Origin: Paracoccaceae bacterium
GTDB taxonomy: Bacteria; Pseudomonadota; Alphaproteobacteria; Rhodobacterales; Rhodobacteraceae
Direction of reading: 5' to 3'
Assembly: GCA_023260935.1 (NCBI GenBank)
Contig: JALQTL010000336.1
Coordinates: 1 to 29,368, forward strand
Length of the DNA stretch: 29,368 bases
In this document: positions 7,745 to 15,304 of the stretch, piece after piece
Layout: every line of letters starts with the position of its first letter
Numbering within the stretch: the stretch's first letter is position 1
Notes under the pieces: generated by a model
The model's database searches: none
Told to the model about the DNA's origin: nothing
Seen by the model: the letters and a program-made list of their open reading frames with translations, nothing else
Program-made: the position numbers and the translations under genes

Positions 7745-9058
7745 TCACGCAGCGCCGGGCCAGCGGGGATGCAGACTGTCGATCACAAAGACATGGGCAT
7801 GGCCCTTGCCGGGGCCATGCTCTTGCAGATGCGGGTGATCATGCGGCAAGTCGGGGTGATCGTGCTTCAGCACCTCGGGGTCGTGGGCGGGCCATAGCGC
7901 CAGCACGGTCATCAGCGCCAGCGCCCCGATCACCGCCAGCACCAACGCCGCCGTGGCAAGACCGAACGAGGCCCCCACCCAGCCTGCCAAGGGATAGGTT
8001 ACCAGCCAGCAGGCATGGCTAAGCGCAAACTGCGCGGCAAAGACCGCGCCGCGGTCTTCTACCCGGGCAGATCGGTTGATGATCCGCCCGATTGGTGTCT
8101 GTGTCAGCGAAAAGCCGAAACCTATCACGGCCCACAGCGCCACCAGCGTGGCAAGGCTGCCCACCAGCGGCACCAACGCCACCCCCGCCACCATGATCGC
8201 CGCGCCGCCGATCATGCCGGAACGGTCAGCCATCAGGCGCAACAGGCGCGGCAGCAGAAAGGCCGCCAGCATCGACCCCGCGCCAAAGCCGGCAAAGGCG
8301 ATTGCCAGCGATTCCTCGTGCAGCCCAAGACGAGCCTTCACCAGCACCACGGTGTTGACATAGACCATGGCCCCAGCCGCAGCGACCGCCGCTTCCATCA
8401 TCAGCAGGCCGCGCAGGCGCGGGGTGCGGTGATAGATGCGGACGCCTTTGGTGACATCGGCCCAGAAATGCCCCGGCTCGCCCATCGCGCGGGCCGGAAG
8501 CCGGGCCGTCACCACCAACAGCGCCGAGCCGAGGAATCCCGCGACCGTCCCGGCAAACAACACGGGAAAGCTGATCACGGTCAGCAGGGCCGCAGCGATC
8601 ATGGGGGAAGCAAGCTGTTCCAGATCCTCTGCCAGCCGCAAAAGCGACAGCGCGTTGGTGTAATCGTCTTCCTTTGGCAGTACATCGGGGATGACCGCCT
8701 GAAAGGCCGGGGTGAACCCGGCCGAGGCCGCTTGCAACAGGAAGATCAGCACATAAACCTGCCAGACCTCTGTTACAAAGGGCAGTCCGGCGATCACCAG
8801 CGCGCGGATCACGTCCAGCCCTACCAGAAAGGCCTGCCGCGGCAGGCGTTCGGCAAGTGCCGCCGCCACCGGGGCCAGCGTGACATAGGCCACCATCTTG
8901 ATCGCCAGCGCTGTGCCCAGAACTGCCCCGGCACGATTGCCCGCCAGTTGCCACGCCAGCAGGCCAAGCGCTACGGTGGCAAGCCCGGTGCCCAGCAGCG
9001 CCACGATCTGGGCTGCAAACAGGTGGCGGAAGGTCGGGTTTCGCAGGGTCGACAGCAT
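7745..9058 (-). CDS. MFS metal exporter with histidine-rich tail, NreB/NrsD-like
   Basis: This 437-residue major-facilitator protein has about 12 hydrophobic segments and a cytoplasmic C-terminal tail (about residues 392-437) with ten histidines in HDH, HDHPH and HAH groups. This architecture is characteristic of nickel exporters NreB and NrsD, where the His tail binds or buffers nickel. It starts directly after the stop codon of the CsoR/RcnR-family sensor (TAG then ATG), so the two are translated from one message. The predicted job is efflux of Ni2+ (possibly Co2+) from the cytoplasm, derepressed when the sensor binds metal. Metal specificity is inferred from the tail and from the sensor's ligand set. 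Confidence 0.92.
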   Translation of the reverse strand: MLSTLRNPTFRHLFAAQIVALLGTGLATVALGLLAWQLAGNRAGAVLGTALAIKMVAYVTLAPVAAALAERLPRQAFLVGLDVIRALVIAGLPFVTEVWQVYVLIFLLQAASAGFTPAFQAVIPDVLPKEDDYTNALSLLRLAEDLEQLASPMIAAALLTVISFPVLFAGTVAGFLGSALLVVTARLPARAMGEPGHFWADVTKGVRIYHRTPRLRGLLMMEAAVAAAGAMVYVNTVVLVKARLGLHEESLAIAFAGFGAGSMLAAFLLPRLLRLMADRSGMIGGAAIMVAGVALVPLVGSLATLVALWAVIGFGFSLTQTPIGRIINRSARVEDRGAVFAAQFALSHACWLVTYPLAGWVGASFGLATAALVLAVIGALALMTVLALWPAHDPEVLKHDHPDLPHDHPHLQEHGPGKGHAHVFVIDSLHPRWPGAA

Positions 9059-9316
9059 CTAAAGCAGCTTGGTCAAAGCCTTGATCTCGGATAGGTCATG
9101 GTCGCCTTCTCCGGTCAGGCAATGGTCGATATGGTCATGGATCAGGGCTCGCTTGGCCTCGGCCACGGCGCGTTCAACGGCATGCAGCTGGGTGGCAAGA
9201 TCGATACAGGGGCGCTCTTCCTCGATCATCCCGATGACCCGGCGCAAATGTCCCTCTGCGCGCTTCAGGCGCATGGTTATGGCGGGGTGGCTTGCGTGGA
9301 TGTGCTGATCTGCCAT
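9059..9316 (-). CDS. Metal-sensing repressor, CsoR/RcnR family, InrS-like ligand set
   Basis: This 85-residue all-helical repressor (DUF156 fold) has an N-terminal histidine cluster (H5, H7, H10). The potential ligands H5, C37, H62 and C66 are spaced 32, 25 and 4 residues apart. That is the spacing of His21-Cys53-His78-Cys82 in the nickel sensor InrS. It differs from RcnR (H-C-H-H) and keeps the C-H-C core of the Cu(I) sensor CsoR. The protein probably represses itself and the adjoining exporter until it binds metal. The start at ATG 9316 has GGTGG about 4-5 bases upstream and lies 9 bases from a strong palindrome. A longer open frame to 9472 would swallow that operator and is rejected. Confidence 0.93.
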   Translation of the reverse strand: MADQHIHASHPAITMRLKRAEGHLRRVIGMIEEERPCIDLATQLHAVERAVAEAKRALIHDHIDHCLTGEGDHDLSEIKALTKLL

Positions 9317-9325
9317 GATCCACCG

Positions 9326-9346
9326 ATATCCCCCTGGGGGGGATAT
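9326..9346. promoter_or_regulatory. G/C-tract palindromic operator of the metal sensor
   Basis: Perfect 9-base arms, ATATCCCCC (9326-9334) and GGGGGATAT (9338-9346), are separated by TGG. CsoR/InrS/RcnR-type repressors bind inverted repeats with runs of C and G flanked by A/T, which fits. The site lies just upstream of the sensor's ribosome-binding site, where bound protein would block transcription. Confidence 0.75.
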
Positions 9347-9693
9347 GGCAAGGGCTGAACCGGGCCGCGTTCCGTGCAGGTCACGCGGTAACAACCACGA
9401 GCCAGCACTTCTGCCATCCGTGCGCGGGTCACCTTGACCATCAATGAATGGTATCGAGATCGTCAGCATCACGATGCCGGGTTCAACAGAGCTGCCGGAA
9501 ATGAAAGGACAGGATCATTCAGATCTTAACAATGCGCATCAGGAACCCGCGCGGGATCGTTCACCGGTTCGACCGCGGCGGTCAGCCCCTATGGATGCGT
9601 GCCGGGGGAAAGGCGGCCTTCCGTGATCTGGATCAAGTCTGTCTCCAAGCCGATTGTGTAAGAAACCCGAAGTCGAAGCGGGAATGGAAACTT
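9347..9693. other. Intergenic stretch with no supported gene
   Basis: No convincing gene is seen. Short open frames (for example 9444-9626 and the upstream part of a frame starting at 9532) show no recognisable motif or ribosome-binding site. The stretch holds an FNR-type site at 9623-9636 near its right end and presumably the promoter of the sensor operon near its left end. Confidence 0.5.
9623..9636. promoter_or_regulatory. FNR/FnrL-type binding site
   Basis: GTGAT-CTGG-ATCAA matches the FNR consensus TTGAT-N4-ATCAA at 9 of 10 specified bases, with only the first T changed to G. If it worked as a class II activator site (centred 41.5 bases upstream), transcription would start near 9671, just before the small frame at 9694 and the DevBCA-type exporter genes. 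No strong -10 hexamer is obvious. Confidence 0.5.
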
Positions 9694-9843
9694 CATGCGC
9701 CGTGCCAGCCAGACCAACCTTCCCGCCGGTGTCAGCAATGCCCGGGCGAACCCTCTGCCGCTGGCTTTGAACGGGCTGCAAGGCCAACCCTTCGCCGCAT
9801 GCCCCTTTGCCACAAGCACCACCTTTCAATCGGGCAAGACATG
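9694..9843 (+). CDS. Possible 49-residue small protein
   Basis: This short frame begins at ATG 9694 (a weak GGAA lies upstream) and ends in a TGA that overlaps the next frame's ATG (ATGA at 9841-9844). Third codon positions are mostly G or C, as in real genes here. The peptide (MRRASQTNLPAGVSNARANP at its start) matches no family I know and has no clear signal peptide or membrane helix. It lies directly after the FNR-type site and before the exporter operon, so it could be a leader peptide or the remnant of a longer gene. Chance is a real alternative. Confidence 0.3.
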
Positions 9844-9984
9844 ACCGACGGGGCAGCCTTTTGGAACCGCCATGCGGATCGATATGCCGCCCACCTGTTC
9901 AAGGAAGTCGCGCCTTGTGCACAGGGGGTGGGGCCACGCCTGTTCACAACGCCCTCCCCCTTTGTCAAAGGTTCCAGAACATGA
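9841..9984 (+). pseudogene. Truncated methyltransferase-like N terminus
   Basis: The frame begins MTDGAAFWNRHADRYAAHLF, which resembles the start of class I SAM-dependent methyltransferases of the UbiE-like type, whose N termini often read FWDRxAxRYAA. After about 20 residues the resemblance stops. No glycine-rich SAM motif follows, and the frame ends after 47 codons in a TGA that overlaps the ATG of the membrane-fusion gene. I read it as a gene start left over from a deletion that joined it to the exporter operon. Recognition rests on one short motif. Confidence 0.35.
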
Positions 9985-11195
9985 CCAAAGATGCCGCGCC
10001 GGACCTGCCGCTTGACCTGAACCTGCCGTCAGAAACGGACCTTCCCCGGCGGCGCTGGTTTCGCAAGCGGTATCTTCTGGTGCTGCTGGTGCCGGTATTC
10101 ATGTTTACGGGGGCGGTGCTGGGAATGTATTTTCAGCCGCCCGCATTGCAGAAGTTCTATGCCCTGACGGGGCTGCAACCCGGCGCCGGGGCAGATGCGC
10201 CGATAGCATTGCCACCCCAGATCGAGTTGCCACCGAAGATGGCTGAAACGCTCTTGCCCACAGATGTGGTGGGGCTGGCCCGCGTGATGCCGCGCGGTGA
10301 TGTTTCGGTCGTGGCGGCGCCTTACGGGGCAGGCGATGCCCGGGTGGCCGAGGTTCTGGTGGCCGAAGGCGACAAGGTGGCAAAGGGCGCGGTTCTGGCG
10401 CGGCTGGATAACCGCGCCGCGCTGGAAGGCGCCGTGTTGATGGCCGAGGCGAACCTTGCCGTGCGCGAGGCCAATCTGATGCAGACCCGCGCCGCCGTTC
10501 AGGCCAGCCGGGACGAGGCGCAGGCCGCACTGGATCAGGCCGTGGCCACCGCGGCCGAGGCTGCGGCGACGCTGGCGCGGACCGAGGAACTCTTTTCCCG
10601 TGCCGTTGCCACGCAGGCCACGCTGGATTCCGTGCGTACCGCGGCCGAGGGTGCGAAACTGGCCGTTGCCCGGGCCGAGGCGACGCTGGCGCGGTTTTCG
10701 GCACTGGCGCTGGATGATCAGCCTGATGTGATCGTGGCCAACCGCAATGTGGATGCGGCGCGGGCCGATCTGGCCCGTGCCCGGCTTGATCTGGCAAGGG
10801 CAGATGTCGTGGCCCCGATTGCGGGCACGATCCTTGATATTCATGCCACTCCCGGCCAGCGCCCCCCGGCCGGCGGCATCATGGATATGGGCGACACCGG
10901 CCAGATGATGGCCGAGATGGAGGTCTGGCAGGACCGGATCAGCGCCGTCCGGCCGGGCCAGCCCGTCGAGATGGCTGCCGCTGCCCTTGGCACTACTTTG
11001 CAGGGCAGGGTCGAAAGCATCGGGTTGACCGTGGGGCGGCAGGGGCTGATCTCGGACGATGCCGCGGAAAACAAGGATGCCCGGGTGATCCGTGTTCTGG
11101 TGGCCTTGGATGCGGTTTCCTCTGACATGGCGGCCCGCTTCACCAATCTGGAGGTGATCGGCCGGATCGACACCACCGTCCGGGCCCAGCCATGA
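9981..11195 (+). CDS. Membrane-fusion (HlyD/DevB-type) periplasmic adaptor of an ABC exporter
   Basis: This 404-residue adaptor has a cytoplasmic N terminus, one membrane helix (about residues 31-52, KRYLLVLLVPVFMFTGAVLG), and a lipoyl-like half motif with VLVAEGDKVAKGAVLARLDN. A long alanine-rich coiled coil follows (about residues 155-275), then the second lipoyl half (VVAPIAGTILDIHATPGQ) and a beta-barrel. It bridges the inner-membrane exporter to an outer-membrane channel, which is not encoded here. The gene overlaps the permease gene by 4 bases (ATGA). Its own start overlaps the stop of the preceding short frame. The ribosome-binding site is weak, consistent with coupled translation. The substrate is unknown. 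Confidence 0.92.
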   Translation: MTKDAAPDLPLDLNLPSETDLPRRRWFRKRYLLVLLVPVFMFTGAVLGMYFQPPALQKFYALTGLQPGAGADAPIALPPQIELPPKMAETLLPTDVVGLARVMPRGDVSVVAAPYGAGDARVAEVLVAEGDKVAKGAVLARLDNRAALEGAVLMAEANLAVREANLMQTRAAVQASRDEAQAALDQAVATAAEAAATLARTEELFSRAVATQATLDSVRTAAEGAKLAVARAEATLARFSALALDDQPDVIVANRNVDAARADLARARLDLARADVVAPIAGTILDIHATPGQRPPAGGIMDMGDTGQMMAEMEVWQDRISAVRPGQPVEMAAAALGTTLQGRVESIGLTVGRQGLISDDAAENKDARVIRVLVALDAVSSDMAARFTNLEVIGRIDTTVRAQP

Positions 11196-12364
11196 GCCGC
11201 CTTTTGCAGGCCCTGTTCGGGCGGCTGCCGATCGGCTGGCTGCAACTGACGCATAACCGCACCCGCTTTGCCGCGGCGCTGGCGGGTGTGGCTTTTGCCA
11301 ATGTGCTGGTCTTTGTGCAGCTTGGAATCATGAACTCCATGGGGGCTGCAACCTTGCGCCCCTATGGTTTCTTTCAGGCCGATATCATGATCTCGGCCGG
11401 TGATGCCAATGCGCTTGCCGATGGTGGCAACGTTGCGCGGCAATGGCTGTTGCAGGCCATGGCAGACCCGGATGTTACCGATGGCATGGGTCTTTTCATC
11501 GCCAATGTTCCTTGGGACCGCGGTGAAAAGGACATCAGCCTGACGACCTTTGGCGTAGATCCGGCGAAGCCGGGATTCCTTGTGCCGGAAATCGCCGGCG
11601 ATCTGAAGCTGTTGGAGGTGCAGGATGCGGTTATCCTTGATCGGCTGGCACGCGGGCTTGCACGCGAGGAGGCTGCGGCGATCCGTCCGCAATCACCGCT
11701 TTCCTTTGAAAGCCAGGGGCGGACCCTGACTGCCTATGCCACATTTGCGGGGGGCGGGGGCTTCGGGGGGGATGGCTATATGCTGGCCTCGGACCAGACC
11801 TTCCTGTCGCTTTTTCCGGCCCGCAGATCGGCCGCCCCTGACCACATCTTGCTGGCCCTGCGGCCGGGCGCCGATGTGGGCCTGACAGTGGCGCGGTTGC
11901 ACAAGCTGATTTCCGACCCGTCCCTGCGCATCCGCAGCTTTTCCGATGCCGCGCAGGAAGACCTGCGCTATCAGCAGACGAAGCGGCCTACGGGGATCAT
12001 CTTCGGCTTTGGCGTGCTGATCGGGGTGCTGGTGGGGCTGGTCATCGTCTATCAGGTGCTGTCCACCGACGTTGCCGACCATTTGCGCGAATACGCCACC
12101 TTCAAGGCCATGGGATACGGGCCGCGCTTCTTTCTGGGCATCGTCTTCGAAGAGGCGCTCGTTCTGGGCATCATGGGCTTTGTGCCCGGGTTGATGGTGG
12201 GGACAACCATCCTGACGGTGATGGGCAAGATCACCACCCTGCCGCTGGCCATGACGCCATCGATGGCGGTCAGCGTCTTTCTGGGAACGATCCTGTTTTC
12301 GGCGGTTTCGGGCGCCATCGCCACCCGCCGGCTGTCCGCAGCCGATCCGGCCGATCTGTTCTGA
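11192..12364 (+). CDS. devC: ABC exporter permease, DevC-like (MacB/FtsX fold)
   Basis: This 390-residue membrane subunit has the MacB/FtsX layout: one N-terminal helix (about residues 27-47), a large periplasmic domain (about 50-265), then three C-terminal helices starting with TGIIFGFGVLIGVLVGLVIV. The segment STDVADHLREYATFKAMGYG is the characteristic cytoplasmic loop of DevC-type permeases, which in cyanobacteria export glycolipids with DevB and DevA. It overlaps the adaptor gene by ATGA and is followed 9 bases later by the ATPase gene. This is a mechanotransmission-type exporter that probably moves a substrate from the periplasm or outer leaflet outwards. The substrate cannot be told from sequence. 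Confidence 0.92.
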   Translation: MSRLLQALFGRLPIGWLQLTHNRTRFAAALAGVAFANVLVFVQLGIMNSMGAATLRPYGFFQADIMISAGDANALADGGNVARQWLLQAMADPDVTDGMGLFIANVPWDRGEKDISLTTFGVDPAKPGFLVPEIAGDLKLLEVQDAVILDRLARGLAREEAAAIRPQSPLSFESQGRTLTAYATFAGGGGFGGDGYMLASDQTFLSLFPARRSAAPDHILLALRPGADVGLTVARLHKLISDPSLRIRSFSDAAQEDLRYQQTKRPTGIIFGFGVLIGVLVGLVIVYQVLSTDVADHLREYATFKAMGYGPRFFLGIVFEEALVLGIMGFVPGLMVGTTILTVMGKITTLPLAMTPSMAVSVFLGTILFSAVSGAIATRRLSAADPADLF

Positions 12365-12373
12365 GGGGCCGCG

Positions 12374-13069
12374 ATGAACCGGGAAGGCATTGTGGATGTG
12401 AAGGGGCTGAACCATTGGTTCGGCAGTGGCGAGGCGAAGAAGCAGGCGCTGTTCGACGTGAACCTGACACTGAAGCGCGGCAGCTTTACCGTGTTGATGG
12501 GGCCATCGGGTTCGGGCAAGACCACGGTGCTGACGCTGATCGGCTGCCTGCGCGCCGTTCAGGACGGGTCGGTGCGGCTGTTGGGCCAAGAACTGAACGG
12601 CGCGGCCGAGGCAGAGTTGGTGGCCCTGCGTCGCCGCCTGGGTTTCATCTTTCAGGCGCATAACCTGCATGAAAGCCTGACAGCCGCGCAGAATGTGATG
12701 ATGGGCGTGCAGGTGCATGGCGGCGTGGCAGATCGCGTGGCCGAACAGGCGGCCACTCATGCGCTTGGCCTTGTGGGTCTTGCGGACCGCACCACCTATT
12801 TGCCGGCCAACCTGTCGGGCGGGCAGAAGCAGCGCGTGGCCGTGGCGCGGGCGTTGGTCGCCAGCCCCGCGCTGGTGCTGGCGGATGAGCCGACCGCCGC
12901 GCTGGACAAGGACAGCGCGGCCGAGGTGGTAGACCTGCTGAAACGCATGGGCGAAGCCCGTGGCACCACCACCATGCTTGTCACCCATGACAACCGCATC
13001 CTTGACCGGGCCGACCGCATCCTGACACTGGAAGACGGCCGCATCGTCGGAATCGAGGAAAGGGGCTGA
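12374..13069 (+). CDS. ABC exporter ATPase, DevA/LolD/MacB type
   Basis: This 231-residue ATPase has an intact Walker A (GPSGSGKTT, about residues 43-51), Q-loop (FIFQAHNLHESLT), signature (LSGGQKQRVAVARAL), Walker B (LVLADEPTAALD) and switch histidine (LVTHDNRI). The sequence pattern around DEPTAALDKDS is that of MacB-like and DevA-like exporters. A GAGGGG ribosome-binding site lies just upstream of ATG 12374. It powers the DevC-like permease in the same operon. The operon seems to end here, because the sequence immediately downstream is a broken RES-domain fragment. Confidence 0.94.
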   Translation: MNREGIVDVKGLNHWFGSGEAKKQALFDVNLTLKRGSFTVLMGPSGSGKTTVLTLIGCLRAVQDGSVRLLGQELNGAAEAELVALRRRLGFIFQAHNLHESLTAAQNVMMGVQVHGGVADRVAEQAATHALGLVGLADRTTYLPANLSGGQKQRVAVARALVASPALVLADEPTAALDKDSAAEVVDLLKRMGEARGTTTMLVTHDNRILDRADRILTLEDGRIVGIEERG

Positions 13070-13070
13070 T

Positions 13071-13337
13071 ACCGCCAGTTCCGGCGCCGGCCTTGGGGCC
13101 GACGATTGGCGGGCAAGGATGGCGGCCGAAGGCAAGTCGCCCAACCAGCGCCTTGCCGAAGACCTGAAAGCGAACGGGTTTGCCGGCCTTCTGGTGCGGT
13201 CTTTTGCCAAAGGCGCCAGTGGGGGTGCCATGGGCGGGAATATGGGGCCCGATTTGAACCTTGTGCTGTGGGCGTGGGGGCCATGGCGGCCCAGCCTTCT
13301 GCGTATTGTGGATGACGAAGGCAGGCTGACGCGCTGA
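13071..13337 (+). pseudogene. C-terminal fragment of a RES-domain protein (NAD+ phosphorylase toxin family)
   Basis: In the frame ending at the TGA 13335-13337 the sequence reads DDWRARMAAEGKSPNQRLAE, then FAGLLVRSFAKGA, DLNLVLWAWG and LLRIVDDEGRL. This succession (a tryptophan-rich helix, G(F/Y)AG-VPSFA, then NLVLW-WG and a closing strand) is the C-terminal third of RES proteins, which degrade NAD+ as toxins paired with Xre-type antitoxins. The N-terminal part with the catalytic residues is absent: the upstream sequence in this frame runs straight into the ATPase gene in another frame. No antitoxin gene is present. It is a decayed remnant; the only possible start (ATG 13119) would give a 72-residue piece. 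Confidence 0.65.
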
Positions 13338-13342
13338 ACCCT

Positions 13343-13357
13343 GCCCCTATGAGGGGC
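13343..13357 (+). terminator. Weak hairpin after the RES fragment
   Basis: GCCCC and GGGGC arms around TATGA form a 5-bp stem just after the RES fragment's stop. Only short T-runs follow, so terminator activity is doubtful. Confidence 0.25.
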
Positions 13358-13523
13358 CTTCCAGAAATCGTTTATTTGTTTCAAAGGGTCACGCGATCAC
13401 TCAGGTAAGTTTGCCACAACCGCGAATCGCCAGATAATCAAAAGCGAAATATCGTAGGCCTTTGATCTATTTTGGATAAATCCGGCTCCAAAATAGCAGG
13501 CGCGTTGTGGGTCGGAGTTTCTG
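13358..13523. other. AT-richer stretch without a gene
   Basis: This is one of the least GC-rich stretches in the window and has no recognised motif. It may be the old upstream region of the broken DUF11 protein or a deletion junction. A 67-codon frame beginning at 13472 overlaps the DUF11 frame and is a shadow. Confidence 0.35.
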
Positions 13524-14140
13524 GTGGGTACGAGTGGTGCCTGCCGTCGGGTCGCTGGGCGGCACACTGGATGCACCTTTCCGGTCATCCCTGCGGGCGA
13601 GACGCGCACGATTACCATAACCGGCCTTGGCGTGGCCAAGGGCACGGCGACGAACTCGGTCAGTGTTTCTTCTGACGAAAGCCTGCTTGGGTTTGAACCG
13701 GTCAGCGTGAATAACACCGCCAACGAGACAACAACCGTGTGCACCCGCGCTGATGTCGAGGTTGTCAGCAAGGTTGCCACGCCGCCCACCATCAACCTGC
13801 GCGATCCCGTGACCTATACCGTCACCATCCGCAACAACGCCGGACCCGGCCTTTCCGAGGCTGATGACGTGGTGGTTTCCGACAGTCTGCCCCCGAACAT
13901 GCGGCTGACCGGCACGTCCAGCCTGGCGGTGGTTTCTGGCCCGGTTACCACCAACAGCTGCACCGGCGCCGCGGGGGCAGTTCTTTCACCGGCTCGCTGG
14001 GTACCTTCAGCCGCGGCGGCCTGGTCGAGGTCACGGTGCCGGTCACGGTGATTTCGGCCACTTCGGCCGGTCAGACGGTGACGAACACGGCAACGGTCGC
14101 CACAATTTCGCTTGATGTTGTGCCGGGCAACAATGAGTGA
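13524..14140 (+). pseudogene. DUF11 repeat fragment of a decayed giant surface protein
   Basis: The first frame carries about 1.5 DUF11-type beta-sandwich repeats: IPAGETRTITITGLGVAKGT, then DPVTYTVTIRNNAGPGLSEA, VVVSDSLPPNMRLTG and TNSCTGAAG. At the G-run 13973-13977 the frame breaks. A one-base shift restores SSFTGSLGTFSRGGLVEVTV and QTVTNTATVATISLDVVPGN up to the stop at 14138-14140. DUF11 repeats build long cell-surface proteins. No signal peptide or proper start is present, so the 5' part is gone. A missing G in a homopolymer could be a sequencing error, but the downstream damage shows that the locus is genuinely degraded. Confidence 0.75.
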
Positions 14141-14151
14141 GGGGCGATGTG

Positions 14152-14771
14152 ATGAAGCGGACGGGTCATGAGGCCGCAGAGTCAGCACAGCATAAGGCCG
14201 GGGAAGGTGGGCGCTTCCGCCATGTGGGCGGCACGGCCATGGCGATGGTTCTTGTGGCAAGCGGTCTGGCGGCGGAAACCCGCGTTCAGGGCTGTGCGCT
14301 GGTTGCCGGGGTGCTGCCCGACGGATGCTATCAGGCCAACGAAGGTCAGGTGATCCGGCGCGAAACGGCTGCCAATACCGAAGGCGATGACGCATCACCG
14401 CCGGGCGCTATGATGAAACCGCACCGCTGGCCTTGCAGCGCACAGCCATCCGGCAGGCAGGGCCAGAACTGGATGGCCCGAACGTAGCAGCGGGTGAGGG
14501 CAAGGACCGGACCGCCCGGCGCGGCATTCCGGTGCGTCGCGGGGCCGTTACCGTTACCGGGCTGGATATGCCCGCGGACACCCGCGTGACCGTGATGGGC
14601 GAAGAGGTGATCCGCGACATGCGGCGCGGCTTTGTGATGCAGCGCATCATGCCGCCGGGCATCCACGGCGTTGAAATCGGGATCGGGGGGCAAAGCCGCA
14701 TCCGCGACGTGACCATTCCGGCGAAAGAGATGTTCGCCACCGGTATCGCTGATGTGACGCTGGCGCTTTGA
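14152..14771 (+). pseudogene. Middle part of the same decayed surface protein, frameshifted
   Basis: The frame from 14152 encodes a possible signal-like region (GTAMAMVLVASGLAAE) and LPDGCYQANEGQVIRRET. It loses meaning near 14385-14405, where a shifted frame takes over with ITAGRYDETAPLALQRTAIR, followed by GIPVRRGAVTVTGLDMPADT and VMQRIMPPGIHGVEIGIGG, then KEMFATGIADVTLAL and a stop. The run VTVTGLDMPADTRVTV...FATGIADVTLA resembles the linker between DUF11 repeats and a C-terminal outer-membrane barrel in large surface proteins I recall from related bacteria. It is a remnant, not a functional gene. Confidence 0.65.
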
Positions 14772-15240
14772 TCTGGGCATTCTGGCCGCCACCAATACGG
14801 AAAGCGATGGCACCACGATCAAACGCCGGGGCCTTTCCTTCGGTGTCCGCCATTCGGGGGGCGAGGCCTATTCGGCCGGTCTGCGCGCCGAGATCCGGTT
14901 TGAAGACAGCGATAACCCGGCCCCAGTGCAGGACCGCGAAACGCTGCTTCTTCCGGGCGCCGATCATGCCAATGTGGATGGGGATGTGAACGGGCCGAAG
15001 CAGTGCAGCCATATCCTGAACATGGCGCTGAGCCATGATTTGAACCAGCAGTTCACGCTTGGGGCGAAATACGGGTTGCGGATCCGCGAAGAGGCCCCGC
15101 GCGGCACAGATACCTTTGTGCGCTCGACTGCGCATCTGGGCGTTGTGCGGATGGATTATCATGTTGTCCACAACTGGGACATCATTGCCGAGGCCCGCGG
15201 CAGTCTGCTTGTCGCGGCAGGCTGCCTTGTCTATCGTTTC
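14766..15240 (+). pseudogene. C-terminal outer-membrane-barrel fragment of the same decayed protein
   Basis: In a third frame the sequence reads LGILAATNTESDGTTIKRRG, SAGLRAEIRFEDSDNPAPVQ and DRETLLLPGADHANVDGDVN, then SHILNMALSHDLNQQFTLGA, KYGLRIREEAPRGTDTF and VVRMDYHVVHNWDIIAEARG. The alternating polar/hydrophobic strands ending in YHVVHNWDIIAEAR look like the last strands of an outer-membrane beta-barrel. The jump from ETLLLPGADHANV to GDVNGPKQCSHIL suggests an internal deletion. The fragment runs out just upstream of the adenylate cyclase gene, before a normal barrel C terminus. Confidence 0.65.
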
Positions 15241-15304
15241 CGCGATCCTGTCGGCCGCCCCAGCGCAGCCCGACGGCGCCGGGTGGCAAAGGGGCCGGGA
15301 AGCG

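Noticed and set aside
9532..9840. Upstream part of the frame 9532-9984 as one 150-residue protein
   Set aside because: No ribosome-binding site at 9532 and no motif before the MTDGAAFW segment. It would also span the FNR-type site, so the start at 9841 is more sensible.
11693..13384. 563-codon minus-strand open frame opposite the DevC and DevA genes
   Set aside because: Antisense shadow of two genes with intact motifs; no motif of its own.
13440..13500. Possible FNR-like or promoter motifs in the AT-richer stretch before the DUF11 remnant
   Set aside because: Half-sites such as TTTGAT occur, but without a matching second half at the right spacing.
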